A DNA stretch of 64,000 nucleotides from Bordetella parapertussis (GTDB taxonomy: Bacteria; Pseudomonadota; Gammaproteobacteria; Burkholderiales; SG8-41). This document shows, one piece after another, positions 28,456 through 37,195 of the stretch; position 1 is the first letter of the stretch, and every line of letters starts with the position of its first letter. The notes under the pieces were generated by a model. That model saw only the letters and a list, made by a program, of their open reading frames with translations. It was not told the DNA's origin and made no database searches. The DNA lies in assembly GCA_945906815.1 (NCBI GenBank), contig CAMDRT010000005.1, positions 96,185 through 160,184 on the forward strand. Direction: 5' to 3'. The translations under genes and the position numbers were made by a program.

Positions 28456-28690
28456 GGTGATCCTCTTGTTAGGCATTTAAATTAGACAGCAACCCTGCTA
28501 AGCAAAACTCACGCCTGTTTGGCTGAAGCCGCTAAATCTTTCGCGATTCTAAGTCCAATCGCAGCAGCGACGCGCGTTTCCACTTGATTTATCTCACCTA
28601 TTACATAGCTTGTTGCGTACAACACGCCACGCGCATAGAGGGGACTGGTGTTTGTAAGCGCGCTCACTTTTGATGCCTTGGCTAAAAAAT
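28456..28690. other. Intergenic region between porin and glnK, no gene
   Basis: The gene-free gap between the porin and glnK starts is 437 bp. This porin-proximal half contains no open frame of note and no hairpin that I can support; it probably holds the porin promoter. The glnK-proximal half carries the regulatory sites listed separately. TGGCTAAAAAATTGCC at 28679-28694 also fits GG-N10-GC spacing and might be a second sigma-54 promoter. Confidence 0.5.
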
Positions 28691-28707
28691 TGCCCCATCA
28701 AGGTGCA
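28691..28707 (+). promoter_or_regulatory. NtrC-like binding site 1
   Basis: TGCCCCATCAAGGTGCA matches TGCACC-N5-GGTGCA at 11 of 12 positions. It lies about 95 bp upstream of the sigma-54 promoter, a normal enhancer distance. Confidence 0.6.
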
Positions 28708-28720
28708 AACAAAAATACCC

Positions 28721-28737
28721 TGCACCTATTTTGTGCG
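28721..28737 (+). promoter_or_regulatory. NtrC-like binding site 2
   Basis: TGCACC-TATTT-TGTGCG has one perfect and one weak half-site. Its centre is 30 bp from the centre of site 1, close to three helical turns, allowing cooperative binding on one face of the DNA. Confidence 0.5.
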
Positions 28738-28791
28738 TAACACTGGTGCTGCAATTCAGTAGTCTATTGTTTCAATTGAATTTAATGAAAC

Positions 28792-28807
28792 TGGTACGGT
28801 ATATGCA
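28792..28807 (+). promoter_or_regulatory. Sigma-54 promoter of glnK-amtB
   Basis: TGGTACGGTATATGCA fits the consensus TGGYRYR-N4-TTGCA with invariant GG (28793-28794) and GC (28805-28806) spaced by exactly 10 bases. Transcription is expected near 28818, leaving a leader of about 75 nt before the glnK ATG. Together with the NtrC-like sites this predicts activation under nitrogen limitation. Confidence 0.75.
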
Positions 28808-28871
28808 CTACGCTAAGTCAGCTATAGGACTAAGAACGCAACCGTACAAATTTCATCCAACAGTTTATTGA

Positions 28872-29231
<360 letters not shown>

Positions 29232-29242
29232 GAGGAACTGAA

Positions 29243-30781
29243 ATGAAACGATTGAGCCTTATCTTATCCACGCTGGCGTTGCTGGTGTGCGCGAACTTTG
29301 TGACACACGCGCAGGACAAGCCCGCCGAGAAAGCAGCGGAGCCTGCAGCCGCGGCTGTACCAGCGGCAGCACCGGCGGCTGCGCCAGCAGCAGCACCCAC
29401 GGCCACTGCAGCGAGCGCCGCACCCGCGGCTGCTGCGGCGAAGCCCACCCCTAACAAAGGCGACATCGCGTGGATGCTGACTTCCACCGCGCTGGTGCTG
29501 ATGATGAGCATTCCCGCGCTGGCCTTGTTTTACGGCGGCATGGTGCGCTCGAAAAACATGTTGTCAGTGTTGATGCAGGTATTCGTGGTGTTCTCACTGG
29601 TTACCGTGCTGTGGTGTATTTATGGCTACAGCCTGGCATTCACCGAGGGCAATAGTCTTATTGGCGGATTCGACCGGCTTTTCCTCAGCGGCACCTTTGA
29701 CGCGGCCAAAGCGGAGTTTTCAACCGCAGCAACCTTCAGTAAAGGCGTGGTGCTGCCGGAATTGGTGTTCGTAGCGTTTCAGGCCACCTTCGCCGCTATC
29801 ACTTGCTGTCTGATTCTCGGTGCGGTGGCCGAACGCATCAAGTTCTCTGCGGTGCTGATCTTCGTCGTCATCTGGTTTACCTTTGCCTACTTGCCCATCG
29901 CGCACATGGTGTGGTTCTGGCCAGGTCCGGATGCCTACACCGATGCCAAACTGGTGGATAAGCTCAACGCCACCGCTGGCTTGTTATGGCAATGGGGCGC
30001 GCTCGATTTCGCGGGCGGTACGGTGGTGCATATCAACGCGGGTGTCGCCGGATTGATCGGCGCCTACATCGTGGGCAAGCGGGTCGGCTTCGGCAAAGAA
30101 GCGATGACGCCGCACAACCTGACCATGACCATGATCGGCGCTGCGTTGCTGTGGGTGGGCTGGTTCGGGTTTAATGCGGGTTCCGCACTGGAAGCCAACA
30201 ACACCGCCGCGCTGGCGTTCATCAACACCTTCCTCGCCACCGCATGTGCGGTGCTGTCGTGGACGTTTGCCGAGTGGTTGTTCAAAGGCAAGCCGTCGAT
30301 GCTCGGTGCGGCTTCGGGCGCGGTTGCGGGTTTGGTGGCCATTACACCGGCGGCGGGCAATGTGGGTATCCCCGGCGCGTTCATCATCGGCACGCTCGCC
30401 GGTATCGTATGCTTGTGGGGCGTGAATGGCCTGAAAAAGATGCTCAAGGCCGATGACTCGCTGGACGTATTCGGTGTGCATGCGGTGGGCGGCATACTCG
30501 GTGCCTTGCTCACCGGCGTGTTCTGTGCGCCGTCACTGGGTGGCCCTGGCTTCGTGTCCGATTGGGTTACCGGCAAAGTCACTTCTGCCGCTGACTATAA
30601 GATATTCGATCAGGTCATCATTCAGGCGCAGGCGGTCGGCGTGACGGTGGTGTGGACCGCAGTGGTGGCGGTGATCGCCTTCAAGATCGCGGACATCATC
30701 GTCGGACTGCGCGTCACCGAAGAGGAAGAACGCGAAGGCCTCGACATCAACTCGCATGGCGAGACGGCGTATCACGTGTAA
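29243..30781 (+). CDS. amtB: Ammonium transporter AmtB
   Basis: Trimeric ammonium channel of the inner membrane, 512 residues. A signal peptide (MKRLSLILSTLALLVCANFVTHA) is followed by an Ala/Pro-rich linker of about 45 residues (roughly 24-70), then the channel with FYGGMVRSKNMLSVLMQ, the pore His in VVHINAGVAG and the second in DVFGVHAVGG. The C-terminal tail (EEEEREGLDINSHGETAYHV) is the part GlnK contacts. The long low-complexity periplasmic N-terminal extension is unusual compared with E. coli AmtB. AGAGGAACTGAA precedes the ATG. Confidence 0.96.
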   Translation: MKRLSLILSTLALLVCANFVTHAQDKPAEKAAEPAAAAVPAAAPAAAPAAAPTATAASAAPAAAAAKPTPNKGDIAWMLTSTALVLMMSIPALALFYGGMVRSKNMLSVLMQVFVVFSLVTVLWCIYGYSLAFTEGNSLIGGFDRLFLSGTFDAAKAEFSTAATFSKGVVLPELVFVAFQATFAAITCCLILGAVAERIKFSAVLIFVVIWFTFAYLPIAHMVWFWPGPDAYTDAKLVDKLNATAGLLWQWGALDFAGGTVVHINAGVAGLIGAYIVGKRVGFGKEAMTPHNLTMTMIGAALLWVGWFGFNAGSALEANNTAALAFINTFLATACAVLSWTFAEWLFKGKPSMLGAASGAVAGLVAITPAAGNVGIPGAFIIGTLAGIVCLWGVNGLKKMLKADDSLDVFGVHAVGGILGALLTGVFCAPSLGGPGFVSDWVTGKVTSAADYKIFDQVIIQAQAVGVTVVWTAVVAVIAFKIADIIVGLRVTEEEEREGLDINSHGETAYHV

Positions 30782-30830
30782 GCGTAAGCTGTAGGCAGTG
30801 GGCGGCGCGGTCTCCCTGCGCTGTTACCTT

Positions 30831-30867
30831 GGGGCGCCCTTCGCAAGAATGGGCGCCCTGTTTTTTT
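30831..30867 (+). terminator. Rho-independent terminator of glnK-amtB
   Basis: GGGCGCCC (30832-30839) pairs with GGGCGCCC (30851-30858), followed by TG and seven T residues (30861-30867), 50 bp after the amtB stop. Confidence 0.88.
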
Positions 30868-30971
30868 GTGGTGCCTGCTGATGTGCGGCGAGCAATAATC
30901 CTGAGTGGCCTTGACCGTGCCGCAGGCGCGCCAGTGCGAGCAATACTCAGTTCATGGCAACTGGCCTGCGC

Positions 30972-31436
30972 TCAATGCGCGCCAGCGCGTTTGCCCGCGA
31001 TATCGCGCACCTCAACTTGCAGGCTGACGGTCTCGCGTTTTTTGTCGGCGGATTCGATCAGCAAATCCAGCGGCACACGCTCACCGGGTTTCATTTGCTG
31101 TTTGAGGTCCATCATCATGACGTGATAACCACCCGCTGCGAGCATAATGGTTTTGCCGGCGGGCACATCGATGCCTTCAACCCGAAACATTTTCATCACG
31201 CCGTTTTGCAGGGTCATATTGTGAATTTCGACCGCGCCCGCAAGCGGACTCGATACCCCGATCAGGCGCACCGAGCTGTTGCCGGTGATTGCCATGAATG
31301 CGCCCGTAGTTTTTTGCGCAGGTACCGTGCCACGCACCCACGCATCCTTTACTTCAACGCTTTGTGCCTGAGCGCCGCACACGGTGAGCAGCGCGAGCGC
31401 GCCTATGGATAGTGAAAGGCTGTAGGTCGTGGTCAT
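30972..31436 (-). CDS. PCu(A)C periplasmic copper chaperone
   Basis: Binds Cu(I) in the periplasm and delivers it, typically to the CuA site of cytochrome oxidase. The signal peptide is MTTTYSLSLSIGALALLTVCGAQAQ. The metal motif is visible as HNM, then MKM about 10 residues on (VEIHNMTLQNGVMKM), and HVM about 20 residues later (GGYHVMMMDL). The 154 residues match DUF461. The usual partner senC/sco is not adjacent. The cupredoxin at 10.5 kb is another copper protein in the window but too far away to infer a link. Confidence 0.88.
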   Translation of the reverse strand: MTTTYSLSLSIGALALLTVCGAQAQSVEVKDAWVRGTVPAQKTTGAFMAITGNSSVRLIGVSSPLAGAVEIHNMTLQNGVMKMFRVEGIDVPAGKTIMLAAGGYHVMMMDLKQQMKPGERVPLDLLIESADKKRETVSLQVEVRDIAGKRAGAH

Positions 31437-31532
31437 TGAAAGACTTTTAAAAAAATAGTTATAGGGATCAAGTGGTGTGTCTTTTTTATGGCTGCAGGTG
31501 CGTGCGGCAGGGTGATGCCGCTGCCGACGGAC

Positions 31533-32378
31533 TCAGAATGTGCGTTCGCCCTTGATCGTGATCCGGTGCATGACCCTGCGGTAGCCGTAGTAGTCATTGA
31601 CCGGATAATGCAGCGCACGGCGGTTGTCCCACACCGCCATCGAACCGACTTCCCAGCGGAAGCGGCAAGTGAATTCCGGTCGCGTCGCGTGGGCTATCAG
31701 ATAGGACAGGGTGGGCCGGCTTTCCGCCTCGGTCATGCCAACGATCTGGCGCGTGATCCCGATGTGGCACAGGTAAAGCGCCTTGCGCCCGGTTTCGGGG
31801 TGCTGTCGCACCAGTGGGTGTTCGACAGGTTCGGGATCATCATCGGGCGCAGTTGGTGTCATGGCCGCCGGTCTTTTTTTCTTTTTGTCGTAGACACTGA
31901 GGGTGCGCAGATTGGCAATCATCGCCTTCATGCCGTCCGATAGCGTGTCGTAGGCCCTATACAGATTGGCGAACAGGGTGTCGCCCCCAACCGCAGGCAC
32001 CTGTTTTGCGTAGAGGAGGGTGACGCGCGCGGGCGTCGGCGTAAACATCTGGTCGGTGTGCCAGTTCTCGCCGAAGACGGTGGTGTCATCCTCTTTTTTC
32101 ACGACCTCGATGACGCCCGGATGATCCGGTAGACAACGCATGTGAGGGTGAAGATGGATGTCACCCCAGTGCGTAGCGAACGCCATCTGTTGCGCCGGGG
32201 TGATGTTCTGTTCACGGAAAAAAATTACCCCATGATCCAGCAGCACCTGGTTAATCGCGGCGAAGCCCCGGTCATCCAGTTGCCGCGAGAGATCAACGCC
32301 GCGGATTTCCGCGCCCATGCCGCCGGTGAGCGGATGCACGTCGAGAAGGTTGCGTTTGTCGAGCAGCTGGGTGTTCAT
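31533..32378 (-). CDS. TauD/TfdA-family 2-oxoglutarate-dependent dioxygenase
   Basis: Non-haem Fe(II) oxygenase that uses 2-oxoglutarate and O2 to oxidise a small organic acid, amine or sulfonate. Iron ligands are His107 and Asp109 (GENWHTDQMF) and His257 (VWDNRRALHYP); the nearby YRRVMHR holds the 2-oxoglutarate-binding Arg. MTEAESRPTLSYLIAHAT and CHIGITRQIVGM are typical of this family. The 281 residues are standard. The neighbouring MBL hydrolase is 37 bp upstream on the same strand, probably co-transcribed. Taurine specificity cannot be assigned. Confidence 0.88.
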   Translation of the reverse strand: MNTQLLDKRNLLDVHPLTGGMGAEIRGVDLSRQLDDRGFAAINQVLLDHGVIFFREQNITPAQQMAFATHWGDIHLHPHMRCLPDHPGVIEVVKKEDDTTVFGENWHTDQMFTPTPARVTLLYAKQVPAVGGDTLFANLYRAYDTLSDGMKAMIANLRTLSVYDKKKKRPAAMTPTAPDDDPEPVEHPLVRQHPETGRKALYLCHIGITRQIVGMTEAESRPTLSYLIAHATRPEFTCRFRWEVGSMAVWDNRRALHYPVNDYYGYRRVMHRITIKGERTF

Positions 32379-32415
32379 GAACCGACACTCCCGGAAAGTT
32401 TGCGGCGGCGTGTAT

Positions 32416-33486
32416 TTAATCTTGCTGGGTGCGTTGAAACTGGTAGACGCCGCTGCTGTTGAGGACGCGGCGCACGGTGCCGCGATGCATCAGATAGTTA
32501 AGGTGTGCAATCGCCTCCCCCATCGCGAACAGCACATGGTGATCGTCAAACTTACGATCGAACAACACGGGTAACGCTGTCACTGCGGTTTGCGGGGTGA
32601 TGCACGCTACACTCAGACGCTCGAGCCGCGACCGATGGTGTTCGTGCAGCGCATCGATGCGCGCGTGCATCCCCTGAAACGGCAGGCCGTGTGACGGCAA
32701 CACCAGCGTGTGCGCGGCAAGCGTGGCGTAACGCGTGAGCGCAGCGAGAAAGTCGCCTACCGGGTCGGCTTCCGGCTCCGCCGGCCACACACTGACGTTG
32801 GTTGAAATGCGTGGCAGCAGCATATCGCCGGCAATGAACAGCCCCAGCTTTTCGCAATACAGGCTGGCGTGCTCCGGTGCGTGGCCGTGGCCGATAACCA
32901 CGCGCCAACTGTGCGCGCCGATCATAATGGCTTCATGGTCGTGGATGCGCCGGTGTGCGCGCGGCAGGGTGGGCACGCCGCGCGGGTAGAGGTTGTCGCG
33001 TTCATCGATCCATTTCATGCGCTCATCATCCAGCCCGTGACGCAACATCAGTGCGCGCACACACTCGGGTTCGCTACCGCCGCCGCGTTTGTGCACCACA
33101 TGCGCCTGCAGGAATTCCCCCTTGGTCATCCACGGCGTGAGTTGATGCTTTTCGCACAACCAATCGCAAAGCCCAATATGATCGGGGTGAAAGTGCGTGA
33201 CGATTACGCGCGTCACCGGTTTTCCCCCGAGATGCTGTGCGAAAATCTGTTCCCAGCAAGCGCGCGCTTCATCCGTGGCGAAACCGCAGTCGACGATCGT
33301 CCAGCCGTCGCCATCTTCGAGCAGCCACAGATTGATGTGATTCAGCACAAACGGCAGCGGCATGCGCAGCCAGTAAACACCGGGCGCAACGGCAGTCACC
33401 ATGCCGGACGGTGGCGGCTCGGCGATGGGGTAAATCAGGCTTGAGGTGTCGGGTTGAGGCTTTTTCCTAGCAGTCGCGGCTTGCAT
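32416..33486 (-). CDS. MBL-fold metallo-hydrolase
   Basis: Metallo-beta-lactamase-fold hydrolase of 356 residues. The zinc motif is VTHFHPDHIGL with His98, His100, Asp102 and His103. A further metal His lies in IGHGHAPEHASLY, and FIAGDMLLPRIS gives the bridging Asp. Such proteins include glyoxalase II-like and CoA-thioester hydrolases. The long C-terminal helical part (about 260-356) resembles the LACTB2-like extension. Substrate unknown. Confidence 0.85.
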   Translation of the reverse strand: MQAATARKKPQPDTSSLIYPIAEPPPSGMVTAVAPGVYWLRMPLPFVLNHINLWLLEDGDGWTIVDCGFATDEARACWEQIFAQHLGGKPVTRVIVTHFHPDHIGLCDWLCEKHQLTPWMTKGEFLQAHVVHKRGGGSEPECVRALMLRHGLDDERMKWIDERDNLYPRGVPTLPRAHRRIHDHEAIMIGAHSWRVVIGHGHAPEHASLYCEKLGLFIAGDMLLPRISTNVSVWPAEPEADPVGDFLAALTRYATLAAHTLVLPSHGLPFQGMHARIDALHEHHRSRLERLSVACITPQTAVTALPVLFDRKFDDHHVLFAMGEAIAHLNYLMHRGTVRRVLNSSGVYQFQRTQQD

Positions 33487-33612
33487 ATGGATTAATGATT
33501 GTGTTTTAGGGGCATTTTTGAGAATACTGGCTTATATTGCAAAGCACAATAGCCGTCGCACAGCGCATCGGACACGGCTGGCTGAACGAGCACTATTCAC
33601 GGAGACACACAG

Positions 33613-34704
33613 ATGAATAAACTGCACACGCCGTTGTGCGATTTGCTGGGGACACGCCTGCCCATCATTCAGGCGCCGATGGCCGGTGGCGTGAGCACGC
33701 CGGCGCTGGTGGCGGCAGCCAGCAACGCGGGCGCGCTCGGCTCGTTCGGATTTGCCTACAGCCAACCCGAGACCATGCAGCGCGACATCGACGCGGCGCG
33801 CAAACTGACCGACGCGCCGATTAATCTGAACTTGTTTTTGTCGCCACCACCCAGGACGATTCCTGCTGACGATCAACGCGCGGCGATTGCCGCGCTGGCC
33901 GGTTATTACGCCGCAATGGGATTGCCGCCGCCGCCGCCGGTTCATGCGCCCTATGCACCCGATACCGAGTCGCAGCTTAATGTGATTGAAGCGGCGCGTC
34001 CGCGCGTGTTTACCAGTCACCTCGGGAGCATAGATGCAGAACGGCTGCAGCGCATGCGCGGCGCGGGCATACGCATAGGCGCCAGCGCGACGTGCATAGC
34101 TGAAGCGCGGCACGTCGAAGCACTCGGCGTGGATTTTGTCATCGCGCAGGGTGCGGAAGCCGGCGGTCATCGGGGTTCGTATCTGCGCGATCCTTACGCA
34201 GCAATGACCGGCACGCTCGCACTCACCCGGCTCATCGTGCGCGCGGTGCACATTCCGGTGGTTGCCGCCGGGGGCATCATGGATGGCGCGGGCATCGCCG
34301 CGGCACTGGCGCTCGGTGCACAAGGCGTGCAACTGGGCACGGCGTTCATCCCTTGCGCCGAAAGCGGCGCGCCAGCCATCCACAAACAAAGCGTGCTCGC
34401 CGCGCGCGAAGACACTACGCGCGTCACCGAGAAATTTACCGGCAAGCCCGCGCGCGGGCTTGCCAACCGCTTTATGCGTGAGATGGGTGACGGCAACGCA
34501 CCCCAACTCGTATTCCCGGCGCAGGGTGTATTGTCGGGGCCGCTGCGCGCGGCAGCGGGCAAGGCAGGCAATGCGGATTTGCTGGCGATGTGGGCGGGGC
34601 AGGCAGCGCCACTGTCACGCGCACTTTCGGCGGCGGCGTTGATTGCAGCGCTGGAGCAGGAAACGCTGGACACACTGGCCAGACTGAGTGCGCTAGGGCG
34701 CTGA
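33613..34704 (+). CDS. Nitronate monooxygenase family FMN protein
   Basis: FMN-dependent TIM-barrel enzyme related to 2-nitropropane dioxygenase; family members oxidise propionate-3-nitronate or act as enoyl reductase-like enzymes. It opens LLGTRLPIIQAPMAGGVSTPALVAA, has the catalytic His in AQGAEAGGHRGSY (near 186), and the FMN phosphate region VVAAGGIMDGAGIAAALALGAQGVQLGTAFI. The length is 363 residues. It starts after GGAGA and is followed 16 bp later by the isomerase, forming a two-gene unit. Confidence 0.88.
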   Translation: MNKLHTPLCDLLGTRLPIIQAPMAGGVSTPALVAAASNAGALGSFGFAYSQPETMQRDIDAARKLTDAPINLNLFLSPPPRTIPADDQRAAIAALAGYYAAMGLPPPPPVHAPYAPDTESQLNVIEAARPRVFTSHLGSIDAERLQRMRGAGIRIGASATCIAEARHVEALGVDFVIAQGAEAGGHRGSYLRDPYAAMTGTLALTRLIVRAVHIPVVAAGGIMDGAGIAAALALGAQGVQLGTAFIPCAESGAPAIHKQSVLAAREDTTRVTEKFTGKPARGLANRFMREMGDGNAPQLVFPAQGVLSGPLRAAAGKAGNADLLAMWAGQAAPLSRALSAAALIAALEQETLDTLARLSALGR

Positions 34705-34720
34705 ACCCGGGGGAATATTC

Positions 34721-35323
34721 ATGACGGCTCCGATTGATTTTTATTTTGATTTTTCATCGCCGTATGGCTACCTTGCGGCGACGAAAATAGACGCTATCGC
34801 TGCTAAACACGCGCGCGATGTCATGTGGCGGCCCATTTTGCTGGGTGCGGTATTCAAGATCAACGGCCAACAGCCGCTCACGACCATTGCGTTAAAGGGA
34901 AGCTACGCCACGCACGACATGCTGCGTTCAGCACGCTGGTTCAATGTACCGTTCAGGATGCCGGGCAAGTTTCCGATCAATACCGTCGCGCCGTGCCGTG
35001 CCTACTATTGGTTGTATGACAAGGATGCCGCATTGGCGAAAAAATTCGCGCGCGCGCTGTATCGCGCGTACTTTGCCGAAGACCGTGACATTTCCGCGGT
35101 TGAAATAACGCTTGAAGTCGCTACCACACTCGGCATCGACAGGGTGGCACTGGCCGTCGCGTTGAACGATCCCGCAGTCAAGGAACGCACCAAAACGGAA
35201 GTGGATGCGGCCATCGAACGCGGCGTATTCGGTTCGCCCTATATCGTGATCGATGGTGAACCTTTCTGGGGCGCGGACCGGCTGGATCAGATCGAACGCT
35301 GGCTGGATAAGGGCCCTTGGTGA
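34721..35323 (+). CDS. 2-hydroxychromene-2-carboxylate isomerase family (DsbA-like) protein
   Basis: Glutathione S-transferase kappa/DsbA-like isomerase of 200 residues. The opening MTAPIDFYFDFSSPYGYLAA carries the active-site Ser in the FSSPY motif, and VFGSPYIVIDGEPFWGADRLDQIERWL is the conserved C-terminal block. HCCA isomerase acts in naphthalene degradation, but many homologues have other aromatic or unknown substrates, and no ring-degradation genes are here. It is followed within 10 bp by repeat element F. Confidence 0.87.
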   Translation: MTAPIDFYFDFSSPYGYLAATKIDAIAAKHARDVMWRPILLGAVFKINGQQPLTTIALKGSYATHDMLRSARWFNVPFRMPGKFPINTVAPCRAYYWLYDKDAALAKKFARALYRAYFAEDRDISAVEITLEVATTLGIDRVALAVALNDPAVKERTKTEVDAAIERGVFGSPYIVIDGEPFWGADRLDQIERWLDKGPW

Positions 35324-35332
35324 AAAACTTTT

Positions 35333-35421
35333 GAACCACAGATGAACGCAGATGAACGTCAAAAAATAACCCAGCCAAGTTGTTGGTGTTATCTGTGTTC
35401 ATCCGTGTTCATCTGTGGTTA
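35333..35421. repeat. Inverted arrays of a 10-bp tandem repeat (unit ACAGATGAAC), element F
   Basis: The left arm (35333-35358) reads AACCACAGATGAAC, then GCAGATGAAC. The right arm (35391-35421) reads the complements ATCTGTGTTC, ATCCGTGTTC and ATCTGTGGTT. The arms can pair for over 25 bp around a core of about 30 bp. It sits between two co-directional genes directly after the isomerase stop. Confidence 0.88.
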
Positions 35422-35446
35422 AAGCGCCTTTGACCTCAACCTACCC

Positions 35447-35977
35447 ATGCCCGCCCAACTACAGGTACTGCTCGCCAACATTGTGACGTTGAAGGTAGAC
35501 GCCATCGTCAACGCCGCGAACACGTCACTGCTCGGCGGCGGCGGTGTCGATGGCGCGATTCACCGCGCCGCCGGGCCGGCGCTGCTCGACGCGTGCCGCG
35601 CGTTGAAGGGCTGCAAAACCGGGCAGGCGAAAATCACGCTCGGTTACCAGTTGCCCGCGCACTACGTCATTCATACGGTCGGTCCGGTGTGGCAGGGCGG
35701 GCGCGCCGGTGAGCCGGAATTGCTCGTCTCATGTTATCGAACGAGCTTGGCACTTGCTTCTGAAAATGCAATAAAAACAATTGCTTATCCTGCAATTAGT
35801 TGTGGGGTTTACGGCTATCCGCTAAACGCAGCGGTGGCGATTGCGGTACGCGAGTGCCTCGCCGCATCCTGTGATGACGCTTTCGATAAAATATTTTTCT
35901 GTTGCTTCGATGCGCACCTGTTCGCGCTCTACGACACGGAACTCGCGAAACATGGCGCGTATAATCGCATGCCATAA
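35447..35977 (+). CDS. Macro-domain O-acetyl-ADP-ribose deacetylase (YmdB-like)
   Basis: Hydrolyses O-acetyl-ADP-ribose or ADP-ribose protein adducts. The 176 residues show the ADP-ribose-binding loops [24 protein letters not shown] (near 20-43) and [18 protein letters not shown] near 120, with the conserved [11 protein letters not shown] in between. Codons in the middle (about 35728-35815, around [16 protein letters not shown]) are noticeably more A+T-rich than the flanks, hinting at a mosaic or transferred segment. It stands alone after element F. Confidence 0.9.
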   Translation: MPAQLQVLLANIVTLKVDAIVNAANTSLLGGGGVDGAIHRAAGPALLDACRALKGCKTGQAKITLGYQLPAHYVIHTVGPVWQGGRAGEPELLVSCYRTSLALASENAIKTIAYPAISCGVYGYPLNAAVAIAVRECLAASCDDAFDKIFFCCFDAHLFALYDTELAKHGAYNRMP

Positions 35978-36075
35978 AAGGGCAACCCTTGCAGGTTCAG
36001 GATGTTTGGCAAAGCCTAAACCGGATGGGGTGGCGCCAAAGAAACGAAGCAGCGGGAAAATCCTAAGGAATTCAA

Positions 36076-36984
36076 ATGCACCTGCCCAAAACAGTAAAGC
36101 TGGTTGAAGTCGGTCCGCGCGACGGTTTGCAGAACGAAGCCACGCTGGTTCCTGCCGCAGTCAAAATCGAACTCATCCACCGCTTGCAGGACGCCGGTTT
36201 GCGGGCGCTACAGGCCACGTCGTTCGTGTCGCCCAAGTGGGTGCCGCAGATGGCGGATAACGCGCAGGTGATGGCGGGTATCCAGCGCAAGCCGGGCGTG
36301 AGTTACCCGGTGTTGGTGCCCAACCGCAAAGGACTGGATGCGGCTATCGCGGCAGGTTGCACGGAGGTCGTGATCTTTGGTGCGGCCACCGAAGCGTTCT
36401 CGAAAAAAAACACCAACTGCACCATCGCCGAAGGTATCGCGCGTTTTTCGGAGGTGTGCGCTGAAGCGCTGGCGCACGGCCTTAAAGTACGCGGCGATAT
36501 GTCGGTGTGTCTGGGCTGCCCGTATGAAGGCGAAGTCGATCCGCAGGCGGTGGCGCGGCTGGCGCGCGAGTTTGATCAACTCGGCTGTTATGAAATCACC
36601 ATCGCCGACACCATCGGCACCGGCACCGCGGGCAAGACGCGCCTAGTAATCGAGGCGGTGGCGAAGCACATCGCCATCGAGCGGCTGGCAGTGCATGTGC
36701 ATGACACTTACGGCCAGGCCATCGCCAACATTTATGCGGCGCTGGAATGCGGCATCGCCACCTTTGACAGTTCCGTCGCGGGGCTGGGCGGCTGCCCGTA
36801 TGCCAAGGGCGCGACCGGCAACGTCGCCACCGAAGATGTGCTGTATCTGCTGGATGGCCTGAATATTGAAACCGGCGTGGACATGCAAAAACTCATCGCT
36901 GCCGGCGATTTCATATGTGGCGTGCTGGGCCGGCCCACATTCTCGCGCGCGGCAAAAGCCATTGCCGCAAAATTAGCGGCCTGA
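36076..36984 (+). CDS. Hydroxymethylglutaryl-CoA lyase
   Basis: Cleaves HMG-CoA to acetyl-CoA and acetoacetate, in leucine degradation. The 302-residue TIM barrel has the metal-binding VEVGPRDGLQNE (near 11-22), VHVHDTYGQA and the catalytic Cys loop GLGGCPYAKGATGNVATEDV (near 235). AAGGAATTCAA precedes the ATG. It leads a tight plus-strand run with the DUF1289 and DUF2889 genes (gaps of 7 and 3 bp). Together with fumarylacetoacetase it produces acetoacetate, though they are far apart. Symbols in use include mvaB and hmgL. Confidence 0.94.
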   Translation: MHLPKTVKLVEVGPRDGLQNEATLVPAAVKIELIHRLQDAGLRALQATSFVSPKWVPQMADNAQVMAGIQRKPGVSYPVLVPNRKGLDAAIAAGCTEVVIFGAATEAFSKKNTNCTIAEGIARFSEVCAEALAHGLKVRGDMSVCLGCPYEGEVDPQAVARLAREFDQLGCYEITIADTIGTGTAGKTRLVIEAVAKHIAIERLAVHVHDTYGQAIANIYAALECGIATFDSSVAGLGGCPYAKGATGNVATEDVLYLLDGLNIETGVDMQKLIAAGDFICGVLGRPTFSRAAKAIAAKLAA

Positions 36985-36991
36985 TCGTAGC

Positions 36992-37192
36992 GTGCAAGAG
37001 GTGTACGAGGACTACCAGTCGCCTTGTGTGAACACCTGCGTGATCGATCAGCAAAGCGGCTTCTGCAGAGGCTGTGGGCGCACGCTGCGTGAAATTTCAT
37101 ATTGGACGCGTTACACGCGGCAGGAGCGGCAACGTCTCCTGCAGCAGTTGCCCCTGCGTCAGGCCACTGAACCCATGAAGCCGAGGATTTAA
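36992..37192 (+). CDS. DUF1289 domain protein
   Basis: Small cysteine-rich protein of about 66 residues. SPCVNTCVIDQQSGFCRGCGRT has the four-Cys pattern of DUF1289, likely binding a metal, followed by EISYWTRYTRQERQRLL. The start is a GTG at 36992 or at 37001, neither with a strong ribosome site; translational coupling to the lyase stop 8 bp earlier is likely. Function not known. Confidence 0.8.
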   Translation: MQEVYEDYQSPCVNTCVIDQQSGFCRGCGRTLREISYWTRYTRQERQRLLQQLPLRQATEPMKPRI

Positions 37193-37195
37193 GCG

